Of a DNA stretch of 64,000 bases, positions 40,034-48,991 are shown one piece after another; position 1 is the stretch's first letter, and each line of letters starts with the position of its first letter. Source of the stretch: Clostridia bacterium (GTDB lineage: Bacteria; Bacillota; Clostridia; Oscillospirales; Acutalibacteraceae); NCBI GenBank assembly GCA_017473165.1, contig JAFUNA010000026.1, positions 1 through 64,000 on the forward strand, read 5' to 3'. The position numbers and the translations under genes are program-made. A model generated the notes under the pieces. The model had not been told where the DNA came from, made no database searches, and was given only the letters and a program-made list of their open reading frames with translations.

Positions 40034-42235
40034 ATGCCGCGTCCTTTTGCCGTAATCGGATTTACGGTATTTTTTACCATAGCGGTTCTTTATGATACAA
40101 AAACCGGAGTGACGGCGGCGGTACTTGCCGCATTTACCGTCGCTCTGGTTATTGCACTTTTTTCGGAAAAGGCAAGAAACGCCAAAATAATTCCCGCGAT
40201 TGCGGCATCCGGTGCGATTGCGTGTGTTCTGTTGCTCACGGCTGAAATGTTTGTTTATCAGCCCGCATTGTCATATGACGGCAAAGAATGCGAAATCAAG
40301 GCTGTTCTGACAAGCGAATGCGAAGAAAGATACGGCAATTATTACTATGAAGCGGAATGTATAACCGTTGACGGAGAAGAAAACGGATTAAAACTGCGTT
40401 TTACCTTTTCAGCTCCGATTGAAGCCGAGCCGTATGATTTGATTGAAGGCAGATTCCGTATTTTTGCCCTCGGTTCAACAAGTGATGAGTTTATGCTTTC
40501 CCATAAATCCAAAGGACTATTTATGGGAGCGTATTCATTTTCCGAAAAATTCAATGTTATTCAGGTTCCCGAGTCTGAAAAGCCATTCGCAAAGAAGATA
40601 ATCGATTTCAGAGGCTCACTCAAGGATGCTGTTTACCGTGTTTTTCCCGATAACAGGGGAGCTCTTGCCGTTGCACTTATTTTGGGCGATAAAAGCAGAA
40701 TTCCCGATGATGTTCTTGACGATTTCAACGAAGTCGGAATAACCCATCTTATTTGTATTTCGGGTTTTCATCTTTCACTCTGGTCATTTTTGATTTTGAA
40801 AATTTTCAGAAAAACAGGCATGAACGAAAAGCTTGCCAATGCGTTTGCGATAGTCGGTGTAATCGGATTTATGCTGGTTGCAGGACTTTCCTATTCCGTA
40901 TTGCGTTCGGGCATAATGATGCTTGTTTATCTGCTTGCAAATATAATTTCAAGGCAGCGTGATTCGCTTAATTCTTTAGGCTTTGCGTTAACTGCGATTG
41001 CTGTTTTCAATCCGTTTGCCATGGGTGCACTCGGACTTCAGCTTTCTGCACTTGCAACCCTCGGACTTATTCTGTATTTTCAGTTTTTCGGTGAAAAAGT
41101 AAAGAATGCTTTCGGAAAAACAAGTCCGAAGCCCTTGGGCAGGCTCCTTTATTTGGTTTGCGAAGCAATTCTGACAACCGCCGCCGCAACTGCATTCATT
41201 CTTCCTGTCACATTGAGAATGAACAACGGTTTCCATTTCGGAATATTCCTTGCAAATCCCGTTGCAATTCCCGTTTCGGAGGCGTGCATTGTTCTGGGTG
41301 TAATCGCAGCAATTGTCGGATTGCTTCCGATTTATAATTTTCCTGCAGTATTGGGCAGACTTTTTCTGGATTTTCTTATGCTTATTGCGGATAAAACGGC
41401 TGAACTCAAATTTATGTCCGTGAAAATATACGAGGAAACTGCGTTTGTTGTTCTTACGGGACTTGCTGTGATTGTTCTTGTTTCGCTTTTGCTGAAGCAT
41501 AAGGGAAAAGCAATGCCCGTGCTGACGTGTGTTTTGTGTGCGGTGTATTTTGTGTGTTCGCTTACTGTTTCTGATTATTTTTCTGACAGGGAAACAAGAG
41601 TGAATGTTCTTGACTGCGGGAACGGAATGTCCGTGTTGATTCGTTCCGACGGAAAGAATTATCTTTTCGGCGGCGGAGGTACGGAATTCCTTGGCGGTAT
41701 GTATCTTTCGGATGCCGTTGAGTTTTTCGGCGGAGAGCTTGAAACTGTTGTTTTGCCCGATACAAGTGAATTCAATTCTTGCTGGTTTACCGATATAATC
41801 AAAGAACATAAGCCACAGAACGTTTATGCTGACGAGCTTCCTGACGGCACAAAATATCTTCTTGACTCATCTGAAAAACACGGATTTTCGGATTTCAGAG
41901 CTGAAGAAGATACGCATATTTTTTGCAGAGAAGTTAACGGTTCACGTTATGCTGTGTTTGAAAACGGTGATATCTCAATACTTATCTGCTTTGACCCGAT
42001 TGATTATTCCTCGGTCGGAGCCGATTGCGATTTGATTGTTTCAAGAAACGATTATCCGCAAGGAATTCAGAACGGAGATTGCCGTGCCGTTGTTATCAGC
42101 TCCGATGCTCAAAGGGGAGTAATTCTTTCCGATGAGCTTTCGGATAAAGGAATACAGTCCGTTTTCACAGGCGGAAACGGTAACATAATTGTCAGAGCAT
42201 CAAACGGTGCTTTGAGTATAAAAAGGGAAAAATAA
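40034..42235 (+). CDS. comEC: ComEC/Rec2-type competence membrane protein with degenerate hydrolase domain
   Basis: 733 residues. Early membrane helices and an OB-like DUF4131 segment (to about 190) precede the Competence domain (ALAVALILGDKSRIP and GITHLICISGFHLSLWSFL), with further helices to about 510. In ComEC the last part is a metallo-beta-lactamase domain with an HxHxDH motif. Here the equivalent region starts VLDCGNGMSVLIRSDG but where SHxHxDH is expected it reads TVVLPDTSEFNSCWF, with no histidine cluster. DNA uptake channel function may persist while strand degradation is lost, or the gene may have another role. It is 19 bases before holA, the usual neighbour. Confidence 0.88.
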   Translation: MPRPFAVIGFTVFFTIAVLYDTKTGVTAAVLAAFTVALVIALFSEKARNAKIIPAIAASGAIACVLLLTAEMFVYQPALSYDGKECEIKAVLTSECEERYGNYYYEAECITVDGEENGLKLRFTFSAPIEAEPYDLIEGRFRIFALGSTSDEFMLSHKSKGLFMGAYSFSEKFNVIQVPESEKPFAKKIIDFRGSLKDAVYRVFPDNRGALAVALILGDKSRIPDDVLDDFNEVGITHLICISGFHLSLWSFLILKIFRKTGMNEKLANAFAIVGVIGFMLVAGLSYSVLRSGIMMLVYLLANIISRQRDSLNSLGFALTAIAVFNPFAMGALGLQLSALATLGLILYFQFFGEKVKNAFGKTSPKPLGRLLYLVCEAILTTAAATAFILPVTLRMNNGFHFGIFLANPVAIPVSEACIVLGVIAAIVGLLPIYNFPAVLGRLFLDFLMLIADKTAELKFMSVKIYEETAFVVLTGLAVIVLVSLLLKHKGKAMPVLTCVLCAVYFVCSLTVSDYFSDRETRVNVLDCGNGMSVLIRSDGKNYLFGGGGTEFLGGMYLSDAVEFFGGELETVVLPDTSEFNSCWFTDIIKEHKPQNVYADELPDGTKYLLDSSEKHGFSDFRAEEDTHIFCREVNGSRYAVFENGDISILICFDPIDYSSVGADCDLIVSRNDYPQGIQNGDCRAVVISSDAQRGVILSDELSDKGIQSVFTGGNGNIIVRASNGALSIKREK

Positions 42236-42254
42236 TTCCCGGAAAGGACAGCTT

Positions 42255-43283
42255 ATGCCGATTCTTAACGAAACAGACCTTAAGGAAAAATTGAAGGATA
42301 ATCCTGTCGGAATTTTTCTGATTTACGGTGAAGAAAGCTACCTTAAGAAAATTTATGTTGAAAAAATAATCAAGAAAACGGTTGATCCTTCCTTTGAGGA
42401 TTTCAATTTTCATTCGTTTGACGGCAAGGATTCAACCCTTTCTGAAATATATGAATGTGCCGGTGCGGTACCAATGATGGCAGAAACAAAGTGTGTTCTC
42501 GTCAAGGATTTTCCGCTTGATACACTTGATGATAACGGCTTCGAGCAGCTTGAAACCGTTCTCTCCGATAATCCCGAAGATTGTGCACTTGTATTTTCGT
42601 TTGTTGCATATGAGCCGAAGGGTGCAAAATGGAATAAGGCGGTAAAGCTTTTTGAAAAATACGGCAACGCCGTAAAACTCGACAAAAAAACTGCCTCCGA
42701 CCTTGTTAAAATGCTTGAAAGCGGTGCAAAGAAAAGGGGAAAACCTTTTGAAAAAGGCGTTGCAAACTATCTTATAACCTGTGTCGGAAGTGATTTGAAC
42801 ACATTGCTCAACGAAACAGAAAAGGTCTGTGCATTTGCAGAGGGCGAATGCGTCAGAAAGAGTGATGTTGATGCCGTTTGCATAAAAAGCCTTGACGCCA
42901 AGGTTTTTGATATGATTAAGGATTTGACTGCAGGCAGATTTGACAGCGCATTCCGTAAGCTTTCACTTCTTTTTGAGCAGCGTGAGGATGAATTTCAGAT
43001 TCTCGGTGCTTTGATTGCACAGTATTCGGATATATACAGAGCAAAGGCTGCCGTTAAATCCGGCGAAAGAGCCGAAGCGGTTGCAAAATACTATAACTAT
43101 GCGGGCAAGGAATTCAGACTTTCAAATGCTGCAAGAAACGGTTCGTCACTTTCATTTGACGATATCGGTGAATGTATTGAAATACTTCATTGGGCGGATT
43201 CAACGCTCAAAAGCTCCGCACTTGACAAAAGACTTGTGCTCGAGCAGGCGGTTGTTAAGCTTGCAAGAGTCGGCAGGAGATAA
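42255..43283 (+). CDS. holA: DNA polymerase III delta subunit
   Basis: 342 residues, GGAAAGGACAG upstream. The AAA-like clamp-loader domains I-II (FLIYGEESYLKKIYVEKI, AVPMMAETKCVLVKDFPL) and domain III (VFDMIKDLTAGRFDSAFRKLSLLF, FQILGALIAQYSDIYRA) follow the HolA pattern. It opens the sliding clamp in the replication clamp loader. It lies between comEC and rnmV, with the next gene two bases on. Confidence 0.92.
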   Translation: MPILNETDLKEKLKDNPVGIFLIYGEESYLKKIYVEKIIKKTVDPSFEDFNFHSFDGKDSTLSEIYECAGAVPMMAETKCVLVKDFPLDTLDDNGFEQLETVLSDNPEDCALVFSFVAYEPKGAKWNKAVKLFEKYGNAVKLDKKTASDLVKMLESGAKKRGKPFEKGVANYLITCVGSDLNTLLNETEKVCAFAEGECVRKSDVDAVCIKSLDAKVFDMIKDLTAGRFDSAFRKLSLLFEQREDEFQILGALIAQYSDIYRAKAAVKSGERAEAVAKYYNYAGKEFRLSNAARNGSSLSFDDIGECIEILHWADSTLKSSALDKRLVLEQAVVKLARVGRR

Positions 43284-43285
43284 TC

Positions 43286-43888
43286 ATGATTAAAATCAAA
43301 CAAGCCGTTATTGTTGAGGGGAAATACGATAAAATCAAGCTTTCGAACATTATCGATGCTCCCATAATCCAGACTGACGGTTTCGGAATTTTCAAAGACA
43401 AAGAGCTTCAGCTTCTTATCAGAACTCTGGCGAAAAAAAGAGGAATTTTAGTGCTTACGGACAGCGATTCCGCAGGCTTTAAAATCCGTTCTTTTATAGG
43501 TTCAACGGTTGATAAAAATGACGTCATAAATGCTTATATTCCCGATATTTTCGGCAAGGAAAGCCGCAAAACCGAGCCTTCAAAAGAGGGGAAACTCGGA
43601 GTTGAAGGAGTGTCCGAAGAGGTTATCATGCAGGCACTTGCGAACGCAGGAGTGCTTTGTGAATCAACGATTGAGCCCGAAAGACCCATAACAAAAACAG
43701 ACCTTTATGAGCTTGGATTTACGGGCGGAACGAACAGCTCCGCAAAAAGAAAAGCTCTTTTAAAATATTATTCTTTTCCGGAAAGACTTTCAGCGAATTC
43801 GCTCATAAAAGTTCTCAACTGCGTAACAACATATGAGCGTTTTCTCGAAGATGTGAAAGAGATTGAAAAGGAGATGGCGGAATGTTAA
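43286..43888 (+). CDS. rnmV: Ribonuclease M5 (5S rRNA maturation)
   Basis: 200 residues. A Toprim domain is at the N-terminus: [18 protein letters not shown] (catalytic Glu) and [17 protein letters not shown] (DxD). The C-terminal half ([26 protein letters not shown]) is the M5-specific part. It trims 5S rRNA precursors with help of L18. Its stop overlaps ispF by seven bases. Confidence 0.92.
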   Translation: MIKIKQAVIVEGKYDKIKLSNIIDAPIIQTDGFGIFKDKELQLLIRTLAKKRGILVLTDSDSAGFKIRSFIGSTVDKNDVINAYIPDIFGKESRKTEPSKEGKLGVEGVSEEVIMQALANAGVLCESTIEPERPITKTDLYELGFTGGTNSSAKRKALLKYYSFPERLSANSLIKVLNCVTTYERFLEDVKEIEKEMAEC

Positions 43889-44355
43889 GAATCGGTCACG
43901 GATATGATGTGCACAGGCTGACGGAAAACCGCAGGCTGATAATCGGGGGAGTAGAAATTCCCTATGAAAAAGGCTTGCTCGGTCACTCCGATGCAGATGT
44001 TTTGCTGCACGCAATCAGCGATGCACTTCTCGGAGCTGCAGCACTCGGTGATATCGGCTGCCTTTTTCCCGATAATGACGAAAAATATAAGGGTGCCGAC
44101 AGCCTTGTTTTGCTCAAAGAGGTTGTTAAAGTGCTGAAAAATAAGGGCTACAGGATTGTTAATATAGATTCAACCCTTATTGCACAGAAGCCTAAAATGA
44201 GACCTTATATTGACGGAATGATAAAAAATATTGCCGAAGCCTGCGAAATTTCGGCTGATTCGGTAAGCGTTAAAGCTACAACCGAAGAGGGGATGGGCTT
44301 TACCGGAAGCGGCGACGGAATGGCAGCCCATGCGGTTTGTCTTATTGAAAATTAA
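43882..44355 (+). CDS. ispF: 2-C-methyl-D-erythritol 2,4-cyclodiphosphate synthase
   Basis: 157 residues, family length. [19 protein letters not shown] carries the metal ligands Asp and His, [19 protein letters not shown] the third His, and [18 protein letters not shown] the C-terminal signature. It acts in the non-mevalonate isoprenoid pathway. The start lies inside the end of rnmV with AAAAGGAG upstream, so translation is coupled. Confidence 0.96.
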   Translation: MLRIGHGYDVHRLTENRRLIIGGVEIPYEKGLLGHSDADVLLHAISDALLGAAALGDIGCLFPDNDEKYKGADSLVLLKEVVKVLKNKGYRIVNIDSTLIAQKPKMRPYIDGMIKNIAEACEISADSVSVKATTEEGMGFTGSGDGMAAHAVCLIEN

Positions 44356-44455
44356 TTTTTTGTAAAGATTTCAATATAGTGTTTGCAACGGCATATATTT
44401 TGTGATATTATTACAGTTGGAGAAAGTTACTGAATTTTTGGCAAAGGATGGTTTG

Positions 44456-45439
44456 ATGCTGCTTGATGTTATAAATCCGACAGACGTTGAAGTTACGAGC
44501 GGATTTTCGCAAAAGCTGCAGGGCTTTTTTGAAAAATTGCCCAACAGTGCGGGCGTATCCGAGTTTTTTTCAAACGTTACAAACATAAAACCCGATTTAA
44601 CCGATATAATTGACATTGCAATTGTTGCTTTTGTTATTTACAATGCTACAAAGCTGATAAGAGAAACAAGAGCATTTCAGCTTGTTAAGGGTCTTTTGCT
44701 TCTGGGTGTTGCATATCTTGTGATTCATCAGCTCGGAATGCAGACAACCTCGATTATGTTCAGAGTTGTTTTTCAGAACATATTCATTATCCTGATTGTT
44801 TTGTTTCAGCAGGAAATCAGACAGGTTATCGAAAGAATCGGTCAGAGCCGATTTGTAGGTGTTTCCTGGCTGTTCAAAGGGAATAACTCTGAACAGCATC
44901 AGGTTATCAGCGAGTCGATTATTGAGATTTCAAAGGCGGTTCAGAGAATGGGTGCGGGCAAAACAGGCTCACTCATTGTTATGGAAAAGGAGCTTCTTCT
45001 CGGCGATGTAATCAAAACGGGAACAAGCATTGATGCAAAGGTAACCCATGAGCTCATCGGCAACATATTTTTCCCGAATTCGCCTCTGCATGACGGTGCG
45101 GCGGTAATCCGTGACGGCAGACTTGTTTCTGCGGGCTGCGTTCTTCCGCTTACAAAGGAAGACGATATTTCGAGTGACCTCGGAACAAGACACAGGGCAG
45201 CAATAGGCATGAGCGAACAGAGCGATGCAATGGTTATTGTAACATCCGAGGAAACGGGAACGATTTCTCTTGCGTTCAGAGGAGTTCTTACAAGAAATCT
45301 GACCGAGGCACAGCTTCGTGAAAGACTTCTTAATTATTTCCTTAATGATGATTCAGGCGCAGAAGAAACCGAAAACAATATTTTCAAAAGAATTTTTAAG
45401 GGTATAAAAAATGGAAAGAAAGAATCAAAGAATAAGTGA
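44456..45439 (+). CDS. cdaA: Diadenylate cyclase (c-di-AMP synthase), CdaA type
   Basis: 327 residues from ATG 44456 (AAAGG eight bases upstream); an in-frame GTG at 44402 would add 18. Three membrane helices (to about 110) are followed by the DisA_N catalytic domain, with SPLHDGAAVIRDG (DGA motif) and LGTRHRAAIGMSE (RHR motif). It makes c-di-AMP, which controls potassium and cell-wall balance. Its end overlaps cdaR by 29 bases. The usual third gene, glmM, does not follow here. Confidence 0.94.
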   Translation: MLLDVINPTDVEVTSGFSQKLQGFFEKLPNSAGVSEFFSNVTNIKPDLTDIIDIAIVAFVIYNATKLIRETRAFQLVKGLLLLGVAYLVIHQLGMQTTSIMFRVVFQNIFIILIVLFQQEIRQVIERIGQSRFVGVSWLFKGNNSEQHQVISESIIEISKAVQRMGAGKTGSLIVMEKELLLGDVIKTGTSIDAKVTHELIGNIFFPNSPLHDGAAVIRDGRLVSAGCVLPLTKEDDISSDLGTRHRAAIGMSEQSDAMVIVTSEETGTISLAFRGVLTRNLTEAQLRERLLNYFLNDDSGAEETENNIFKRIFKGIKNGKKESKNK

Positions 45440-46757
45440 TCTTTTTTATAACAACCGGTTTTTGCTTGTGTTTTCAATCGTTGCAGCAATCGGTCTTTGG
45501 CTTGTTGTTGCCGTTGAATACGGAGATGAGGTAACGAATACGGTCACCGTGCCGATAAAGGCTGATTTTTCGAATTTTGAAAATCTCAGTCTTTCGCCGT
45601 TCGGCTTTAACAGCGATGCACAGGAAAACACCGTTGAGGTAACCGTGAAAGGCTCTCGTGTTGTTGTTGATGCCGACAATATGTCAGACAGAATTACGGC
45701 AAAGCTGCAGCTTAAGTCAAGCGGTGTTACGGGTGCAACAACATATGATTTCGATGTTGTTGTCAAAAAGACGGATGAAAATGATACGGATTTTGAAATT
45801 ATAAGCAGCAATGCAGACACCAAAAATTACAAAATCAAGTTTGATCAAAAGGTTCAGGGTGTCGAAAGGGTTGTTGAACCCGAAATTGACTTCGGTTCTT
45901 TTGTTGATTCGGAGAATTATTATATTCTCGACGAGGATAAGTGGACATTTTCGCCCAACACAAACCGAAAGATAAGCATCAGCGGTCCAAAAACCTCAAT
46001 TGATAAAATTGACAGAGTTGTTGCAAAAAAGACAATTGACAAGAAAAAAGTAACAACAAGTCTTTCTGTTCAGGCGGAAATTCAGCTTCTTGATTCACAC
46101 GGAAAGAATCTGCTTGAGGACAGCGAAAACTATCTCACTGTTTCCCTTAAGGAAATTACGGTTGAAATTCCTGTTTATACTATTCGTGAGCTTAATGCAC
46201 ACTATACTTGTTCCAATATTCCCGCAAAATACATCAAAGACGGAAAAAATCCGTTTACGGTCAGCTTCGACCCTGCCGTAATTAAGGTTGCCGTGCCTGA
46301 AGCAGGCATAAACAACTCTAACTATCTCAACATTTATACGGTTGATTATTCAAAGCTTAAAAGCGGAGTAAACACCTTTACCGTTGAAACAAAGGATATT
46401 GAAAACTGCATTTTCCTTGACGGCACGGAAGAAATTACGGTTACCGTTGATACGGGCAAAATGGAAACGGTGACTGTTGATGCTCCCGATGTTTCAAAGG
46501 TAAAGCAGAATATGGATCTTGAAAACAGGGAAATAACCTTTGTTTCCGTTAATTTTGACAAAGTTACAATGGTTGGTCCCGAGAGTTCCATAGCAGAGCT
46601 CAAACCCGAGGAGCTCAGCATAACGGCAGATTTGAGCTCCGTACCCGATGGTTATACAGGTGCGGCAAATGTACCTGCCGTGATATTAACGGAGGATTGC
46701 TGGTCGTATTGTGACGAAACCGACGGCAATTTCACCGTTACCGTTCAAATCAAATAG
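45411..46757 (+). CDS. cdaR: YbbR-domain protein, regulator of CdaA
   Basis: 448 residues. One N-terminal membrane helix (LLVFSIVAAIGLWLVVAVEYG) is followed by four YbbR-like beta domains (for example VTNTVTVPIKADFSNFENL, then repeats with VEVTVKGSR and VTMVGPESSIAEL). CdaR contacts CdaA and modulates c-di-AMP production. Translation is coupled to cdaA by the 29-base overlap; GGGTATAAAA precedes the start. A terminator follows at 46767-46794. Confidence 0.92.
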   Translation: MERKNQRISDLFYNNRFLLVFSIVAAIGLWLVVAVEYGDEVTNTVTVPIKADFSNFENLSLSPFGFNSDAQENTVEVTVKGSRVVVDADNMSDRITAKLQLKSSGVTGATTYDFDVVVKKTDENDTDFEIISSNADTKNYKIKFDQKVQGVERVVEPEIDFGSFVDSENYYILDEDKWTFSPNTNRKISISGPKTSIDKIDRVVAKKTIDKKKVTTSLSVQAEIQLLDSHGKNLLEDSENYLTVSLKEITVEIPVYTIRELNAHYTCSNIPAKYIKDGKNPFTVSFDPAVIKVAVPEAGINNSNYLNIYTVDYSKLKSGVNTFTVETKDIENCIFLDGTEEITVTVDTGKMETVTVDAPDVSKVKQNMDLENREITFVSVNFDKVTMVGPESSIAELKPEELSITADLSSVPDGYTGAANVPAVILTEDCWSYCDETDGNFTVTVQIK

Positions 46758-46766
46758 TTTTCAAAC

Positions 46767-46794
46767 ACCGCTTCTGCAAAGAGGCGGTTTTTTT
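46767..46794 (+). terminator. Terminator of the cdaA-cdaR operon
   Basis: ACCGCTTC/GAGGCGGT stem (one wobble), six-base loop, then six T residues. Confidence 0.85.
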
Positions 46795-46836
46795 ATAGAT
46801 AATATATTAATTTTATATAAATATTAATAATAACTG

Positions 46837-46866
46837 TTGATTTATGGAAAAGTTATATGTTATAAT
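46837..46866 (+). promoter_or_regulatory. Promoter of the lipoprotein/two-component operon
   Basis: TTGATT at 46837-46842, 18 bases, TATAAT at 46861-46866, 37 bases before the lipoprotein ATG. Confidence 0.7.
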
Positions 46867-46903
46867 ATCATGAAAAAATATTTTAAAGAAAGGCGGGCTG
46901 AAC

Positions 46904-48256
46904 ATGAGATATAAAGCATTATGTGTTATTGCTCTTATGGTGTCGGTATGCCTGCTTTTTTCTTCGTGCGATACAAGCCGCCTTATCCGACCCGTCAGCT
47001 CGCTGCTTTCTCCTCCGCTTTACTACGAGGAATATGAGGAGCTTGTTGAAGCCTTCAACAAAAAAGTTAACACGGAGGTTATCTTCTGCAGCCCTCATTC
47101 GGGCGATTTCCGTTCCGCCATTGTTATCGAAGACCTTGATTCCGACGGAACGGCTGAAGCTTTGATTTTCTATAAAGACGCCAAGGATGAAACTGTTGCA
47201 AGAATGCATTGCTTCATCACTTCTGACGGCAAATGGATTTCAAAGGGCGACTTCAACGGTTACGGAAACGGCATCGAAAGCGTAAAGATAACCGATATGG
47301 ACGGCGACGGCAAGTCCGAGATAATCGTAAACTGGAATACGGCGGGCGTTTCGTCGGGCATAACTCTTTCAATTTACCGAAGCTCAAAATTTGAAGATAA
47401 ATATAAAGAAATTTCAAACGAAATTTGTTCGGTTTCCGAAATCGTTGATATTGACGGCAACGGAAAAAAAGACCTCTTTGTTATAACCCAGAATAACGTT
47501 GCAGGTGTAAATCAGCGAATAGCCAAGGTTATGAAGCTTCACGGCGACACGGTTGTGCAGATGGGTGAAATAAAAATTGACCCGAATGTCAGCGGATACA
47601 CTTCGGTTAAAACAGAAAAATCTGCCGAAGATTCGCCCATGAAAATCTATGTTGATGCAATGAAGGGCGAAAGCCAGATGATTACCGAGGTTATTTACTG
47701 GGATTCGGAGGGGTCGGTGCTCTGTGCTCCGCTGCTTGACACCGAAACGATGACAAACAATGCTTCGCTCCGTTATGAGCCGGTTGCAAGTGCTGACGTA
47801 AATAATGACGGCGTAATTGATATACCCGTTCAAAGCCAGATTCTCGGCAGCGGCGACGATTCACTCACCGAGAATACCGAAAATGTTTATGTCACAAAGT
47901 GGATTAATTTCGATACCATTAACAGCTACACCATTGTTGCGAATACCCTGATAAATTATCCTGACGGATATATGATTGTTCTTGATAAAAACGAAATCAA
48001 GAGCACGGGTATCAGAAACTACAGAGCACAGAATTGCTGGATTCTTTACAGAACAGATTCAACCGGAGAAAATCTCGGTGAACTGTTTTCAATTCTGAAA
48101 ATTTCAACAAAAAGATTTGAGCAGGGCTCACTTGATGCTTATATTCCCATTCTCGAAAAAGAAGACGGAGTTATTTGCGTGTATGTAACGCAAAGCGGAG
48201 TTGAGCTCGGAGTGACAGAAGAATATATAAAATCAAGAATAATAAAATTGCCGTAG
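46904..48256 (+). CDS. Lipoprotein with FG-GAP/VCBS-like repeats
   Basis: 450 residues with a lipoprotein signal ending in LLFSSC (lipid-modified Cys about residue 22). Several Asp-rich calcium-loop repeats of the VCBS/FG-GAP kind are seen: EDLDSDGTAEALI, TDMDGDGKSEIIVNW, VDIDGNGKKDLFVI and ADVNNDGVIDIPV. They probably form an outside beta-propeller. It is directly upstream (11 bases) of the response regulator and kinase genes, so it may be a sensor accessory for that system. AAAGGCGGG precedes the ATG. Confidence 0.85.
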   Translation: MRYKALCVIALMVSVCLLFSSCDTSRLIRPVSSLLSPPLYYEEYEELVEAFNKKVNTEVIFCSPHSGDFRSAIVIEDLDSDGTAEALIFYKDAKDETVARMHCFITSDGKWISKGDFNGYGNGIESVKITDMDGDGKSEIIVNWNTAGVSSGITLSIYRSSKFEDKYKEISNEICSVSEIVDIDGNGKKDLFVITQNNVAGVNQRIAKVMKLHGDTVVQMGEIKIDPNVSGYTSVKTEKSAEDSPMKIYVDAMKGESQMITEVIYWDSEGSVLCAPLLDTETMTNNASLRYEPVASADVNNDGVIDIPVQSQILGSGDDSLTENTENVYVTKWINFDTINSYTIVANTLINYPDGYMIVLDKNEIKSTGIRNYRAQNCWILYRTDSTGENLGELFSILKISTKRFEQGSLDAYIPILEKEDGVICVYVTQSGVELGVTEEYIKSRIIKLP

Positions 48257-48267
48257 GAGGTGTTTGT

Positions 48268-48966
48268 ATGAAAAGAGTTCTTATTGCGGAGGATGAAGCT
48301 GCCATAAGAGAGTTTGTTGTAATCAATCTTCGCAGAGCGGGCTATGAAGTTCTTGAAGCAGAAGACGGTGAGAGAGCTTTGGAGCTTTATGATTTTTACG
48401 GGGGAGATATAGACGTTGCCGTGCTTGACGTAATGATGCCGAATGTTGACGGTCTTGAGGTCTGCAAGCAGCTTCGCACAAGAAACAACAATATCGGCAT
48501 AATCATGCTGACTGCCAAAACACAGGAAATGGATAAAATAACGGGGCTTATGATGGGTGCCGACGATTATGTTACAAAACCCTTTTCGCCAACCGAGCTT
48601 GTTGCTCGAGTTGATGCAATTTACAGAAGGGTTGCAATGAACAGTAAAACAAAAACAACGGCATCAGAGATAATTGAGCTTGGTGTATTCAAGCTCAATC
48701 TCCGAAGCAGAACGCTTACCAAAAACGGAAAATATATTGAGCTTACACAGGTTGAATTTCAGATGATGGAATATTTCTTCACAAATCCCGGTGCCGCATT
48801 AAGCAGAACCGATATTCTCAACAAGGTCTGGGGCAGCGAATATTTCGGCGAAGAAAAAATTGTTGACGTCAACATAAGACGTTTAAGAATGAAAATCGAA
48901 GAAGAACCCTCATTCCCCAAGCATCTGACAACAATCTGGGGCGTGGGCTATAAATGGATAGTCTGA
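48268..48966 (+). CDS. OmpR/PhoB-family response regulator
   Basis: 232 residues, AGGAGG before the ATG. Receiver domain with the acidic pocket (LIAEDEAA), phospho-acceptor Asp in VAVLDVMMPNVDG, Thr in IIMLTAKTQ and Lys in DDYVTKPFSP. A C-terminal winged helix (VEFQMMEYFFTNPGAALSR, then VDVNIRRLRMKIE and GVGYKW) binds DNA. Its partner is the kinase 25 bases on. Targets are unknown. Confidence 0.95.
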   Translation: MKRVLIAEDEAAIREFVVINLRRAGYEVLEAEDGERALELYDFYGGDIDVAVLDVMMPNVDGLEVCKQLRTRNNNIGIIMLTAKTQEMDKITGLMMGADDYVTKPFSPTELVARVDAIYRRVAMNSKTKTTASEIIELGVFKLNLRSRTLTKNGKYIELTQVEFQMMEYFFTNPGAALSRTDILNKVWGSEYFGEEKIVDVNIRRLRMKIEEEPSFPKHLTTIWGVGYKWIV

Positions 48967-48991
48967 TTTTAAAAGAAGGGAGCTGAACACC

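Noticed and set aside
40988..41809. 273-codon open frame opposite comEC
   Set aside because: Composition is shadow-like (many Asn, Lys, Arg, His), with no ribosome binding site or domain.
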